Shown: positions 1 through 7,913, counted from the first letter of the stretch. The stretch is DNA of 38,723 bases from Candidatus Loosdrechtia aerotolerans (GCA_021646405.1 SOER01000033.1:1-38723); one strand, 5' to 3'. The notes: generated from the sequence alone by a model not told the origin. Made by a program: numbers and translations.

Positions 1-135
1 CCGCTTATCACGACCGGCTCTCTTAGCTTCTTCTACTCCTTGAGCTTCTCACTCACTGAGCTGACTTGGTTCTCTTCACTTAGCTCGCACACCTTTACTT
101 CTCATCTCTCAAAGAACATGTTGCCTTGCGGACAA
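1..135 (-). other. Possible rRNA-operon leader running off the left edge
   Basis: No protein reading frame is convincing here. Read on the minus strand downstream of the promoter at 143-170, the transcript contains TGTTCTTTGA (118-109), which resembles the boxA antitermination element found in ribosomal RNA leaders. A purine-rich, GAGA-type stretch follows to the window edge. No rRNA body is visible, so the assignment to an rRNA operon is an inference from promoter strength and the boxA-like box. A leader for some other stable RNA is equally possible. Confidence 0.3.
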
Positions 136-142
136 CAACTAT

Positions 143-170
143 AGTATACCCCATTTTCCTTGTTTTTCAA
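143..170 (-). promoter_or_regulatory. Sigma70-type promoter reading left
   Basis: On the minus strand TTGAAA (170-165) is followed by 16 bases and TATACT (148-143). This is a near-consensus -35/-10 pair and would start transcription near 136. The -35 lies inside an imperfect inverted repeat at 151-180 (a 12-base-pair stem with one bulge), so the same DNA could also bind a regulator. It drives the leader at 1-135. Confidence 0.5.
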
Positions 171-226
171 GGAACAATGGTCCATTTTACTCAAAAAGTT
201 TTATTATATATGAAAAAGCAATAAAG

Positions 227-244
227 TCAAACAAAATTGTTTGA
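227..244. repeat. Perfect 8-bp inverted repeat (operator-like palindrome)
   Basis: TCAAACAA and TTGTTTGA flank two A residues, followed on the plus strand by a short T run. It sits in the 290-base gap between the leftward promoter and the 3' end of the slipin gene. It could be a weak terminator or a protein-binding site; the sequence alone does not decide. Confidence 0.3.
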
Positions 245-383
245 TTTTTAATATTACCTTAATTTTGAATCCGCCGAGGGAAGATTTTTATTACCTATGC
301 GATAATATTTACCGCACATAAAGAAATGCCTTCCAAAACAACCGGAAAGTATAGGATTATACTATGAATCTTAAAATAGTCAA

Positions 384-408
384 GTGCAGGAAAAAAATTT
401 TCCTGTAC
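384..408 (-). terminator. Hairpin downstream of the NfeD-slipin operon
   Basis: GTGCAGGAAAA (384-394) pairs with TTTTCCTGTAC (398-408) across a three-base loop, with one G-T wobble. It lies about 55 bases past the slipin stop codon on the minus strand. Transcription leftward reads U-rich but not uniformly U after the stem, so it is a probable but imperfect intrinsic terminator. Confidence 0.45.
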
Positions 409-462
409 TATTTACCCATTGCAAATACCCTGTGTCTTTAAAAAGTACTCTTTATTAAGAGA

Positions 463-1365
463 CTATTGTTCTTCATCTCTTTTGATAGGCTTTTCTTTGA
501 AAATTTCAGCGACCCCTGCAATACTCCCAAGGATACCTGCAGCTTCATATGGCAAAAATAATTTTGTCGCTTTACCATCGGCGATCTTTTCAAGAGCTTC
601 AAGGTATTTTATGGCAATCAGATCATTAGTAGGTTTACCACTATGAATAGCATTAAATACTGTCTGTATTGCTTCTGCTTCACCTTTTGCTATAGTTAAT
701 TTTTGGTACTTGTCAGCTTCAGCAACCTTTTTTATTGCCTCCGCTTGCCCTTCTGCTTTCAGGATGGCAGATTGTTTAAGCCCCTCTGCTTCAAGAATCG
801 TTGCACGTCTTTCCCGCTCCGCTTTCATTTGGCGATGCATTGCCTCCGTAACATCTCTGGGCGGTTCTATTCTTTGAAGTTCAACCCGTGTAACCTTTGT
901 ACCCCATTTATCAGTAGCGGCATCGAGTATCTCACGTAATTTAGTATTTATGATCTCTCGTGAAGTAAGTGTTTCATCCAGGGTTAAATCACCGATCAGA
1001 TTTCGCAAGTTTGTCTGTGCAAGTTTAGTAATTGCCAGATAATAGTTGGTAACATTATACGTAACCTGGACAGGATCGGTAACCATATAATAAATTACCG
1101 CATCAACCTCGACAGCAACATTATCCTTGGTGATTACTGCTTGTGGAGGAACGTCAACCACCTGTTCCCGTGTATCTACCTTAATCATCCTCTCAATAAA
1201 AGGAACGATAATCGTAAGCCCGCTATCTACCGTACGCTGATATTTTCCCATTCTCTCAATTAATCCTTTTTGCCATGGTCTTACGATCTTTATTCCAGTA
1301 GCAGCAATTACAAATACAAGAATCGCTAAAATAACAAACACTATCATCATACCTGATATCGCCAT
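463..1365 (-). CDS. Slipin / stomatin-like SPFH-domain membrane protein
   Basis: This 300-residue protein has one N-terminal membrane anchor (about residues 5-25), then an SPFH/band-7 domain (about 27-190). The domain carries the family signatures [34 protein letters not shown] and [15 protein letters not shown] long charged Ala/Glu-rich coiled coil follows (about 185-235) and then a short tail. Such proteins form oligomeric rings or membrane microdomains and typically work with the membrane protein NfeD, which is the gene directly upstream (46-base gap, same operon). The ATG at 1365 is preceded by AGGAG at good spacing. The order TM-SPFH-coiled coil and the length match QmcA/slipin-type members. 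The exact cellular role (membrane quality control, fluidity) is not determinable from sequence. Confidence 0.9.
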   Translation of the reverse strand: MAISGMMIVFVILAILVFVIAATGIKIVRPWQKGLIERMGKYQRTVDSGLTIIVPFIERMIKVDTREQVVDVPPQAVITKDNVAVEVDAVIYYMVTDPVQVTYNVTNYYLAITKLAQTNLRNLIGDLTLDETLTSREIINTKLREILDAATDKWGTKVTRVELQRIEPPRDVTEAMHRQMKAERERRATILEAEGLKQSAILKAEGQAEAIKKVAEADKYQKLTIAKGEAEAIQTVFNAIHSGKPTNDLIAIKYLEALEKIADGKATKLFLPYEAAGILGSIAGVAEIFKEKPIKRDEEQ

Positions 1366-1411
1366 TGCTTGTTCTCCTAAATGGTATTAATAAAATTTAA
1401 CCACAGAGAAT

Positions 1412-1855
1412 TTAAGGAAATTTCAATATTCTAACGACAAGGTGTGTCCCAACCACCTTTACCACTTCAATTTTTTCCCCTGCCGGTATTACCTCGCCGG
1501 TATCGCTATCCGCTCTCCAAACTTCATCTCTTGTTTTAACGGTACCTGTATGTTTTATGTTATCTATCTGCTCCAATACTATTCCCTTTTGACCAATAAA
1601 TCGGTCGGCACCAACTCCTGAAGGCCCTTTTTTGGTAAACCGTTCGGCAAATCTCCTCGAAAGGACAAAAAGACTGGCAGAGATAATGATAAATGCTATC
1701 CACTGCCAACCAACGTTGAATCCTAAACCCGATAAGATCCCAGCAACGGCAGCCCCAATGCCAAACCACAAAAGGAAAAAACCAGCGGTAAATATTTCAC
1801 TAATAACAAATATGGCAGCCATAATCATCCATAGCCACCACAGATCGCTAGCCAT
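1412..1855 (-). CDS. NfeD-family membrane protein
   Basis: This 147-residue protein has two to three hydrophobic segments in its first 65 residues (WWLWMIMAAIFVISEIF, a Gly-rich FGIGAAVAGILSG segment, WQWIAFIIISASLFVLS). A soluble C-terminal domain (about 80-147) has the OB-fold pattern of NfeD, including IGQKGIV, the GTVKTRDEVWRA stretch and IPAGEKIEVVKVVGTHLVV. It is the short NfeD type without a ClpP-like protease domain, which classically pairs with an SPFH partner. The slipin gene follows it in the same transcription unit. An AAGGAG site lies 7 bases before the ATG, and a promoter sits just upstream at 1880-1908. Function is thought to be modulation of the SPFH assembly. Confidence 0.85.
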   Translation of the reverse strand: MASDLWWLWMIMAAIFVISEIFTAGFFLLWFGIGAAVAGILSGLGFNVGWQWIAFIIISASLFVLSRRFAERFTKKGPSGVGADRFIGQKGIVLEQIDNIKHTGTVKTRDEVWRADSDTGEVIPAGEKIEVVKVVGTHLVVRILKFP

Positions 1856-1879
1856 CTTATGTCTCCTTAATATATTACT

Positions 1880-1908
1880 TATATACTAAAAATCTCATCC
1901 TGTATCAA
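1880..1908 (-). promoter_or_regulatory. Promoter of the NfeD-slipin operon
   Basis: On the minus strand TTGATA (1908-1903), a 17-base spacer and TATATA (1885-1880) precede the NfeD start codon. The predicted start site near 1873 leaves a leader of only about 18 bases carrying the AAGGAG ribosome site. Spacing and box quality are good. Confidence 0.5.
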
Positions 1909-2051
1909 GGATAACAGGCATACAAAATAATCTCTTTTCTCTTTACCATCGTATTTGTTATATTGTTATTTTCACCATTAAATATATGTACAGTTCCAAT
2001 ACTTAATCAATATAAATCTGCGAAAGAAATCTGTTTTAGGCAAAAGCAGTA

Positions 2052-2848
2052 ATGGAGCATGATGAAAACAAACCCTATATGACTTTTATGAGATTAAAAA
2101 ATAAAGTCGCTCTTATTACCGGAGGGGGAACCGGAATAGGTAAAGCAATCGCAACACTCTTTGCCAGAGAAGGTGCCTCTGTGGTTGTTGCTGGTAGGAG
2201 AAAAGGGCCTTTAGAGGAGACTGTTTTCCAAATACGGGACTCAAATGAAAACGCTATTTTTGTTGCCGGTGATATCTCAAAAGCACATGATGCTCAGCAT
2301 ATAGTCCAAAAAACAGTAGAAGTATTTGGAACGCTGGATATTCTTGTTAATAATGCTGGCGTCAACTATAAGCCAGATACAACGAGTAAAACAATGGAGG
2401 AGGCATGGGATACAACTCTTGCAGTTAATTTAAAAGGTATTTATCTGGTTTCCAAATATGCCATTCCTGAATTATCCAAGGAGGGAGGGGCCATTATCAA
2501 TATTTCCTCTGTTGCAGGTTTAAAAGGGTTTCCGGGGGCTATTGCTTATACCACTTCAAAGGGTGGTATAATTAATATGACAAGAAGTATGGCATTGGAA
2601 TTAGCACCCGATAAGGTGAGGGTTAATTGCATTTGTCCTGGTATTGTAGATACAGACATGTATAGAAATCCATAAAAACCTCGAAAAACCCTGAGGTATT
2701 ACATGAACAGCTTGTACAATCATACCCAATCGGCAGAATTGGAAAACCGGAAGATATTGCTTATGGTGCACTCTTCCTTGCTTCAGATGAGGCAGAATGG
2801 ATTACAGGGGTTATATTACCAATTGACGGTGGCTTTACAGCAACGTAA
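2052..2848 (+). pseudogene. Short-chain dehydrogenase/reductase (FabG-like), broken by a one-base frameshift
   Basis: The first 207 codons encode a classical SDR: cofactor loop TGGGTGIG (about residues 23-30), NNAG motif, ISS catalytic serine region and YTTSK catalytic Tyr/Lys. The frame then stops at 2675, just after [12 protein letters not shown]. In the frame of position 2693 the missing C-terminus continues as [22 protein letters not shown] to the family ending [11 protein letters not shown] and a stop at 2846-2848. The whole span is 797 bases, one short of a multiple of three, so a single lost base around 2666-2690 (an A-rich stretch) explains the break. It is either a recent pseudogene or a sequencing error. 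If intact it would be an NAD(P)-dependent oxidoreductase of about 265 residues; the substrate is unknown. The start could also be the internal ATG at 2088 (MRLKNKVALITGG), a typical family start. Confidence 0.75.
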
Positions 2849-2853
2849 TCTTA

Positions 2854-3600
2854 AAATTTTTTGTTCCTCAATACTTCTATCGTCTTCCCATTTCTCCATA
2901 CAGAAAGAAATTCATAGAGGAAATCGCTGAACGGCAACAGGCGGAAGATGAGCTAAGGATGCTTATTAAAAACCTTCCACAGAGAATATTTTACAAAGAT
3001 AAAAACTTCGTATACAAATTTTGTAATAAAAATTATGCCAAGAATTTACACACGGAACCGGATGAAATTGTAGGGAAAACGGACTACGACCTTTATCTAA
3101 AGAACTAGCTGAGAAATACCGGGAGGAAGATAGATTCATTATTACATCAGGACAGGTGACAGATACAGAAGTGGTATATAGAGAGCATGGCATGAGATAA
3201 TCATTCACAATCAATTGTGCTCAGATATTATTTAATAAGAGTAGTAAGGGGAGCAGAGAAAAAGATATTTCGGGTCGGATTATCAAGGAAGGAAACCGTA
3301 TAGCCAATATAGTTTTATAATCTTCTCTGTTATGCAAGACGTGATGAGAATGAGAGACCGAGCATGATCCATATAAGCGAAATAGTATCTGAAACATTTG
3401 CTTTAACTGAAACACAATTACGAAAAGATGGCATTATCATAAAGTTACATATTGAAAAAAAATACCAAACATAGTTGTTTACCCAAAGCAGATTCAACAA
3501 GTCTTTTTGAATATTAATAGATAATGCCCGGTATGCATTAAATCAGAAATATCTAGGATCCCATGACAATAAGGCCCTTGAGATCCTTTTGTATAATTCC
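2854..3600 (+). pseudogene. Remnant of a PAS-domain sensor histidine kinase
   Basis: Translated pieces in shifting frames make a decayed kinase. The first segment is a coiled linker (ERQQAEDELRMLIKNLPQ) leading into a PAS domain (FYKDKNFVYKFCNKNYA, PDEIVGKTDYDLYLK), which stops near 3108. A frame change continues the PAS (SKELAEKYREEDRFIITSG). After about 3200, pieces of the dimerisation/ATPase part appear: RIIKEGNRIANIV, then LLCYARRDENERP, then SEIVSETFALTETQLRKDG, then IPNIVVYPKQIQQVFLNI, then DNARYALNQKY (an N-box-like motif). At least four frameshifts separate these pieces. The phospho-accepting H-box region is absent, implying an internal deletion, and the rest of the ATPase domain is lost. 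It follows the broken SDR gene directly, so the two decayed together or one event started the decay. It cannot give a working kinase. Confidence 0.75.
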
Positions 3601-3687
3601 CATCCCCCTTTTCATATTTTAGTAAAATATAAATATTGAAATAAAGAATAAGAAATTATTAACTATGAAGTTTAAAGAGGAAACCTT

Positions 3688-3813
3688 ATGAAAACTTTAA
3701 AGAAAGAGGCAATTGATGCAACTTTTAAATTGCCAGACACAGCAAACATTGATGATATTATGTATCGTATTTACGTAATTGATAAGGTCAGAAAAGGACA
3801 GGATGCCGAATGA
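3688..3813 (+). CDS. Small antitoxin-like protein, truncated at its C-terminus
   Basis: This 41-residue reading frame has a good ribosome site (AGAGG 7 bases before ATG). The sequence (KKEAIDATFKLPDTANIDD, then IMYRIYVIDKVRKGQDAE) resembles the N-terminal part of small putative antitoxins that accompany RelE/ParE-type toxins and read like LPDxAxxDDIMYxLYVxxKI. Family members usually continue with an E-V-xx-EELKxE-type tail. Here that tail appears one frame over just past the stop (EVSKIELKK), pointing to a frameshift. No toxin gene follows: the tRNA terminator begins 19 bases downstream. It is best read as an orphaned, clipped remnant of a toxin-antitoxin locus. The family assignment is from memory of the motif and moderately sure. 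Confidence 0.5.
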   Translation: MKTLKKEAIDATFKLPDTANIDDIMYRIYVIDKVRKGQDAE

Positions 3814-3831
3814 AGTTAGCAAAATCGAATT

Positions 3832-3864
3832 AAAAAAGGGTTACAGCAATCGCTGTAACCCTTT
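3832..3864 (-). terminator. Intrinsic terminator of the tRNA gene
   Basis: AAAGGGTTACAGC (3835-3847) pairs perfectly with GCTGTAACCCTTT (3852-3864) around a four-base loop. On the minus strand the stem is followed by a run of T, giving a classical terminator nine bases past the tRNA 3' end. On the plus strand it also ends with an AT-rich tail and may serve the small antitoxin-like gene. Confidence 0.8.
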
Positions 3865-3872
3865 AATTTTAG

Positions 3873-3949
3873 TGGTAGCGGGGGTGGGATTTGAACCCAC
3901 GACCTCCGGGTTATGAGCCCGACGAGCTGCCAGACTGCTCTACCCCGCG
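3873..3949 (-). tRNA. Initiator tRNA-fMet (CAU)
   Basis: The 77-base cloverleaf reads CGCGGGG at the 5' end and ends in an encoded CCA. Acceptor positions 2-7 pair with CCCCGC but base 1 (C) faces U at position 72. The unpaired 1-72 position is a hallmark of bacterial initiator tRNA. The anticodon arm is UCGGG-CUCAUAA-CCCGG: it carries anticodon CAU and the three consecutive G-C pairs that direct the tRNA to the ribosomal P site. The T arm has GGTTCAAATCC. It supplies formyl-methionyl-tRNA for translation initiation. A promoter (4002-4029) and terminator (3832-3864) show it is a single-gene unit. Confidence 0.95.
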
Positions 3950-4001
3950 TCATTATTTTTAAAACTTGTTTGCCTCCACCGTATACTTATATCTATTTAG
4001 T

Positions 4002-4029
4002 ATTTTAACGATAATACAACATATGTCAA
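4002..4029 (-). promoter_or_regulatory. Promoter of tRNA-fMet
   Basis: On the minus strand the consensus -35 TTGACA (4029-4024) is followed by 16 bases and TAAAAT (4007-4002). The predicted start near 3995 gives a leader of about 45 bases before the mature tRNA 5' end, which RNase P would remove. Confidence 0.55.
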
Positions 4030-4055
4030 CACTAATTTAAAAAGAATAAAAAGTT

Positions 4056-4084
4056 TTTATTTCCGTAATATATTCTGTTACAAT
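4056..4084 (+). promoter_or_regulatory. Weak candidate promoter of purD
   Basis: TTTATT (4056-4061), a 17-base spacer and TACAAT (4079-4084) lie about 50 bases before the purD ATG. The -10 is good but the -35 matches poorly, so confidence is low. No PurR-like or riboswitch structure was recognised in the leader. Confidence 0.3.
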
Positions 4085-4136
4085 AATTAAAATTAATGAG
4101 TAATCAGGACACTAAACTAAACAAAACAAAATACGA

Positions 4137-5414
4137 ATGAAGATATTGATTATTGGAAACGGGGGAAGGGAACATGCCCTTGCCTGGAAGATCGCACAAT
4201 CACCTCTGGTAAAAAAAATATACTGCGCACCAGGTAATCCTGGAATAGCAGAAATTGCAGAATGTGTGGACATTGAGGCAGATAATATTGAAGGTCTTTA
4301 TAACTTTGCATTGAAACAAAAAGTGGACTTCACGATCGTCGGTCCGGAAGATCCACTCGTAGCCGGTATTGTTGATAGGTTTCGGGATGGAAATCTTGTG
4401 ATATTCGGACCGAACAAACGGGCAGCAATTATTGAGGGAAGCAAGATTTTTGCAAAAACCCTCATGAAGAAGCATGGAATTCCCACGGCAGAGTTTAAGG
4501 TATTCGATGACATAAAACTTGCAAAAAAGCATATTTCAACGTCTGATTTCCCTTTGATTATTAAGGCTGACGGGTTAGCCAAAGGCAAAGGCGTCTCTGT
4601 CTGTAAGACTATAGATGAAGCCAACAAATATATAGACGATATTATGAGAGATAAGATCTTCGGACCCGCGGGAGATAAAATCATTATTGAAGAATTCCTT
4701 TCAGGAAAAGAGGTTTCAATCCTTGCTTTTACTGATGGGAAAACAATCGTCCCCCTTTCACCTGTTCAGGATCATAAAGCGGTCAACGATGGAGATAAAG
4801 GACCAAACACCGGGGGGATGGGCGCATATACACCTGTACCTCAAATCACCCTGGAATTGCAGTGTGCTATAGAGGAAGATATCCTTGTACCCGTAATTCA
4901 TGCAATGAAAAGGGAAAACCGACTTTATAGAGGTATTATTTATGCGGGATTGATGATTACCAGTACCGGACCAAAAGTACTTGAGTTTAATGCAAGGTTC
5001 GGGGATCCAGAAACGCAAGTTCTTCTTGTACAAATGAAAACCGATTTGGTTCCACTTCTGTTAGCAACCACAACAAGCAAATTAGAGGATGAGAAAATCG
5101 AATGGAATAACGGTGCCTCTATTTGCGTCATTATGGCCTCCAAAGGTTACCCAGATAAATATGAAAAGGGACTTGAAATATCAGGACTTGAAAAATTGAA
5201 AGGGCTTGATGATGTTTATATTTTTCATGCAGGAACCACTATAAGAGACGGGAAGATCATAACGAACGGCGGACGTGTTCTCGGGGTAACAGCACGAGGG
5301 AAAAATATTCAAAATGCACAAGAAACGGTCTACGATGCTATTCAAAATATCAATTTTGAGGGAGCACATTATAGAAGAGATATTGGTGCAAAGGTTATTT
5401 ACCAAAAGAGTTGA
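4137..5414 (+). CDS. purD: Phosphoribosylamine-glycine ligase (GAR synthetase)
   Basis: This enzyme joins glycine to phosphoribosylamine using ATP, the second step of de novo purine synthesis, in the cytoplasm. The 425 residues match the usual monofunctional length. The N-terminal domain starts KILIIGNGGREHALAWKIA. An ATP-grasp core follows with PLIIKADGLAKGKGVSV (about residues 137-153), EEFLSGKEVSILAF, the signature HKAVNDGDKGPNTGGMGAY and the metal-binding segment LEFNARFGDPETQ near residue 285. The C-terminal domain contains GGRVLGVTARG. There is no clear Shine-Dalgarno site before the ATG, only A-rich sequence. It stands alone rather than in a pur operon; the mla genes follow after about 135 bases. 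Confidence 0.97.
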   Translation: MKILIIGNGGREHALAWKIAQSPLVKKIYCAPGNPGIAEIAECVDIEADNIEGLYNFALKQKVDFTIVGPEDPLVAGIVDRFRDGNLVIFGPNKRAAIIEGSKIFAKTLMKKHGIPTAEFKVFDDIKLAKKHISTSDFPLIIKADGLAKGKGVSVCKTIDEANKYIDDIMRDKIFGPAGDKIIIEEFLSGKEVSILAFTDGKTIVPLSPVQDHKAVNDGDKGPNTGGMGAYTPVPQITLELQCAIEEDILVPVIHAMKRENRLYRGIIYAGLMITSTGPKVLEFNARFGDPETQVLLVQMKTDLVPLLLATTTSKLEDEKIEWNNGASICVIMASKGYPDKYEKGLEISGLEKLKGLDDVYIFHAGTTIRDGKIITNGGRVLGVTARGKNIQNAQETVYDAIQNINFEGAHYRRDIGAKVIYQKS

Positions 5415-5424
5415 CCCGAACTTG

Positions 5425-5436
5425 GACCCCGGGGTC
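5425..5436. repeat. REP-like palindrome in the purD-mlaE gap
   Basis: GACCCCGGGGTC is a perfect 12-base palindrome inside TTGGACCCCGGGGTCAGAT, immediately after purD. GC-rich palindromes ending in GGGGTCAGAT-type sequence are familiar from REP elements mobilised by IS200-like (RAYT) transposases, but no transposase is present in the window. It may alternatively act as a weak transcription stop; no T tract follows. Confidence 0.4.
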
Positions 5437-5549
5437 AGATACTCAAATTTTAGCAGTTCGTATTCTTATTAAGTTTGTTATTGCTCAGTACCCTCTCTCC
5501 TCATAAGAAATCCTTAGACAATTCAAACGATAAATCCTCTTATTCTCTT

Positions 5550-6326
5550 ATGAATATTTTATTGTTTATTGATGTTACTATTAAGAATTTTATTTTGTCA
5601 GTAGGACAGGCAGTCCTCTTAGCAATAAAAGGATTTACGGGTATCTTTTTACCACCGTTCAATCTAAGGCTTGTGCTCTATGAAATTGATAATTTCGGAT
5701 TGGGCTCACTCTTGCTGGTTGATCTCATTGCACTTTTCACAGGAATGGTAATGGCCCTTCAGACTATTTATGGACTGAGTATGTATGGTGCAGAAATGTA
5801 TGTTGGCAGTGTGGTCTCACTCTCCCTTGTCAGGGAGCTAGGTCCTGTGATGGCCTCTATTATGGTAGGTGCACGGGTAGGCTCCGGTATTGCTGCAGAA
5901 ATCGGTTCTATGCAAGTAACAGAACAGATCGATGCCATGCGCGCTTTGGGGGCGAGCCCCATCAAGAAACTCGTGACCCCAAAAATGATTGCAGCTATGA
6001 TTGCCCTTCCGCTCCTCACTGTTACAGCTAACGTTGTTGGTGTTTTTGGAGGAATGATTGTTGCATTGTTCGAACTTGATATAGATAGTGTTTTTTATAT
6101 CAATTCCATTTTAACAACGATTACGGTTTCAGATTTATTAAGTGGCATCTCAAAGACGGTATTTTTCGGATTAATTATTGCCGTAATTGGTTGCCATTTT
6201 GGATTGAAAACTACAGGAGGTACAACCGGTGTTGGACGTTCTACTACAATTACTGTTGTAACCATATCAATCCTGATCCTGATTTCAGATTTTTTCTTAA
6301 CAAAATTATTTTTCATTCTATTTTAA
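5550..6326 (+). CDS. mlaE: MlaE-type ABC transporter permease (lipid asymmetry)
   Basis: This is the inner-membrane permease of a retrograde phospholipid/MCE transport system. It is 258 residues from the ATG chosen here. Five or so membrane spans carry the family signatures GSLLLVDLIALFTGMVMALQ, SLVRELGPVMASIMVGARVG and the conserved EIGSMQVTEQIDAMRALG coupling helix, then TPKMIAAMIALPLLT near the middle. The frame is open upstream to a TTG at 5475, adding 25 polar residues not typical of the family, so the internal ATG is preferred; neither start has a clear ribosome site. The ATPase gene follows after 9 bases and the MCE protein after it, forming one operon. Confidence 0.9.
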   Translation: MNILLFIDVTIKNFILSVGQAVLLAIKGFTGIFLPPFNLRLVLYEIDNFGLGSLLLVDLIALFTGMVMALQTIYGLSMYGAEMYVGSVVSLSLVRELGPVMASIMVGARVGSGIAAEIGSMQVTEQIDAMRALGASPIKKLVTPKMIAAMIALPLLTVTANVVGVFGGMIVALFELDIDSVFYINSILTTITVSDLLSGISKTVFFGLIIAVIGCHFGLKTTGGTTGVGRSTTITVVTISILILISDFFLTKLFFILF

Positions 6327-6335
6327 TGAAGGTTA

Positions 6336-7079
6336 ATGAAGGAAACAATTATTGAGTTTAAAGACGTACATAAATCGTTTAATGGATTATTCGTTCATAA
6401 CGGGATAAACTTGTCTATACGGAAAGGCGAGATTATATCCCTCCTTGGAGGGAGTGGATCGGGGAAAAGCGTCCTCCTTAAAGAATTAATCGGACTTCTA
6501 AAACCAGACAACGGTGAAATTACCGTGATGGGTAAAAATATAGTCCAAATGAATGAAGAAGCATTAATGGAGTTACGAGAGCATGTAGGAATGGTATTTC
6601 AAGGAGCCGCGCTCTTTGATTCACTTACGGTATATGAAAACGTTGCTTACCCATTACGAGAGCATTTAAAATTGACAGAACGGGAAATAAGTGAACGTGT
6701 GGCCGAGAAACTTTACCTTGTAGGACTGATAGGCATTGAACGTAAGATGCCGGATGAATTAAGCGGCGGTATGAAAAAACGCGTTGGAATTGCAAGGGCA
6801 ATAGCAACTGATCCTAGTATTATCCTGTACGATGAACCTACAACAGGATTAGATCCCATGACTGCCCAGCGCATCAACGAGTTAATCATTGATTTACAGA
6901 AGAAACTGGGGGTAACTACCATTGTAGTGACCCACGACCTTCAATGCGTAAAAACCGTTTCTAATCGAATCGCCATGCTCTACAACGGAAAGATAATTAC
7001 TGTTGGTACATGGGACGAACTTTTACAATCAAAAATTCAAGTAGTAAAAGATTTTATTAGTGGAAATATTTGTATATAA
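6336..7079 (+). CDS. mlaF: MlaF-type ABC transporter ATP-binding protein
   Basis: This 247-residue ATPase powers the MlaE permease. Walker A is GGSGSGKS (residues 38-45), the Q-loop is GMVFQGAALFDSLTVYENV, the ABC signature is LSGGMKKRVGIARAI, Walker B is IILYDEPTTGLDP and the switch histidine sits in VVTHDL. The FQGAALFDSLTV and LSGGMKKR wording is characteristic of the MlaF/Ttg2A group rather than of general importers. An AAGG ribosome site overlaps the short gap after mlaE, and translation is probably coupled. MlaB, the STAS partner found in enterobacteria, is not present here. Confidence 0.93.
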   Translation: MKETIIEFKDVHKSFNGLFVHNGINLSIRKGEIISLLGGSGSGKSVLLKELIGLLKPDNGEITVMGKNIVQMNEEALMELREHVGMVFQGAALFDSLTVYENVAYPLREHLKLTEREISERVAEKLYLVGLIGIERKMPDELSGGMKKRVGIARAIATDPSIILYDEPTTGLDPMTAQRINELIIDLQKKLGVTTIVVTHDLQCVKTVSNRIAMLYNGKIITVGTWDELLQSKIQVVKDFISGNICI

Positions 7080-7097
7080 GTATAAAAAGAGGTTTAT

Positions 7098-7913
7098 ATG
7101 GCAAAAAAACATTCCGCTGAATTACGGGCAGGGGTTTTTACCCTACTCCTGTTAATGGGATTTGCTGCCATGATCTTTATTCTCGGCAGTCGTAAAGGGT
7201 ATTTTAGACCGCAGATTACCCTTACAGCAAAATTCTTGAATGTGTATGGCTTACAAGTAGGTGCCCCGGTAAGATATATGGGTGTGGGAATAGGTCATGT
7301 AACCGATATCATTTTACCCAACCAATCCTTACATCCTGAAATTGAGGTAATATTTCAGATAGATAAATCGGCCAAGAAAAATATAACAAAAGACTCTGTT
7401 GCTACTATTAAGTGGTTAAGCTATGTGACCGGAGATTCTTATGTAGAGATTGCAGCCGGAGCGCACCATGAACCTGAAGTAAAAGATGGAGATACAATAA
7501 AAAGTGCAGAACCACTGGATTATACTTCTGCGCTTGAAAATAGTATTCGTGTCGTCGAATCATTTTCAAATATTTTAAAAAAAATAGAAAAAGGTAAACT
7601 GGTAGAATCATTCAATGCTATATCAGCTTCGTTACATGAAAACCTGAATGCACTTCAAAAGAGCGACGGGTTACTTCATGCCCTTATTTATGATCAAAAA
7701 GGTAAACAACTCCTTGATAACTTAACCACTACATCTGAATCCCTTAAGGGAATCGTAACAGAGATTGAAGAAGGAGAGGGTACCCTTGGTGCCCTCATAA
7801 CAGATCCTACCATCTATGAAAGCTTAAATAGCCTCTTAGGTGGTGCAGAACGAAGTTTCATTTTACGCACCTTAATTAGAAAAAGCATCGAAAAGGGAGG
7901 ACGCGGGAAATAA
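7098..7913 (+). CDS. mlaD: MlaD-type MCE-domain substrate-binding protein
   Basis: This 271-residue protein has one N-terminal transmembrane anchor (about residues 11-30). A single MCE domain (about 38-118) contains YGLQVGAPVRYMGVGIGHV and VATIKWLSYVTGDSYVEI. The rest is a long, probably helical periplasmic tail (120-271), longer than in E. coli MlaD. MCE proteins assemble as hexameric rings that channel lipids between membranes. It completes the mlaE-mlaF-mlaD operon (18-base gap, AAGAGG ribosome site before ATG). No periplasmic shuttle (MlaC) or outer-membrane partner (MlaA) is seen nearby; these may be elsewhere or replaced by the extended tail. Confidence 0.88.
   Translation: MAKKHSAELRAGVFTLLLLMGFAAMIFILGSRKGYFRPQITLTAKFLNVYGLQVGAPVRYMGVGIGHVTDIILPNQSLHPEIEVIFQIDKSAKKNITKDSVATIKWLSYVTGDSYVEIAAGAHHEPEVKDGDTIKSAEPLDYTSALENSIRVVESFSNILKKIEKGKLVESFNAISASLHENLNALQKSDGLLHALIYDQKGKQLLDNLTTTSESLKGIVTEIEEGEGTLGALITDPTIYESLNSLLGGAERSFILRTLIRKSIEKGGRGK

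Noticed and set aside
2666-2695. Programmed ribosomal frameshifting in the SDR gene
   Set aside because: No slippery heptamer followed by a clear pseudoknot is visible, and the neighbouring kinase is plainly decayed, so mutation or read error is simpler.
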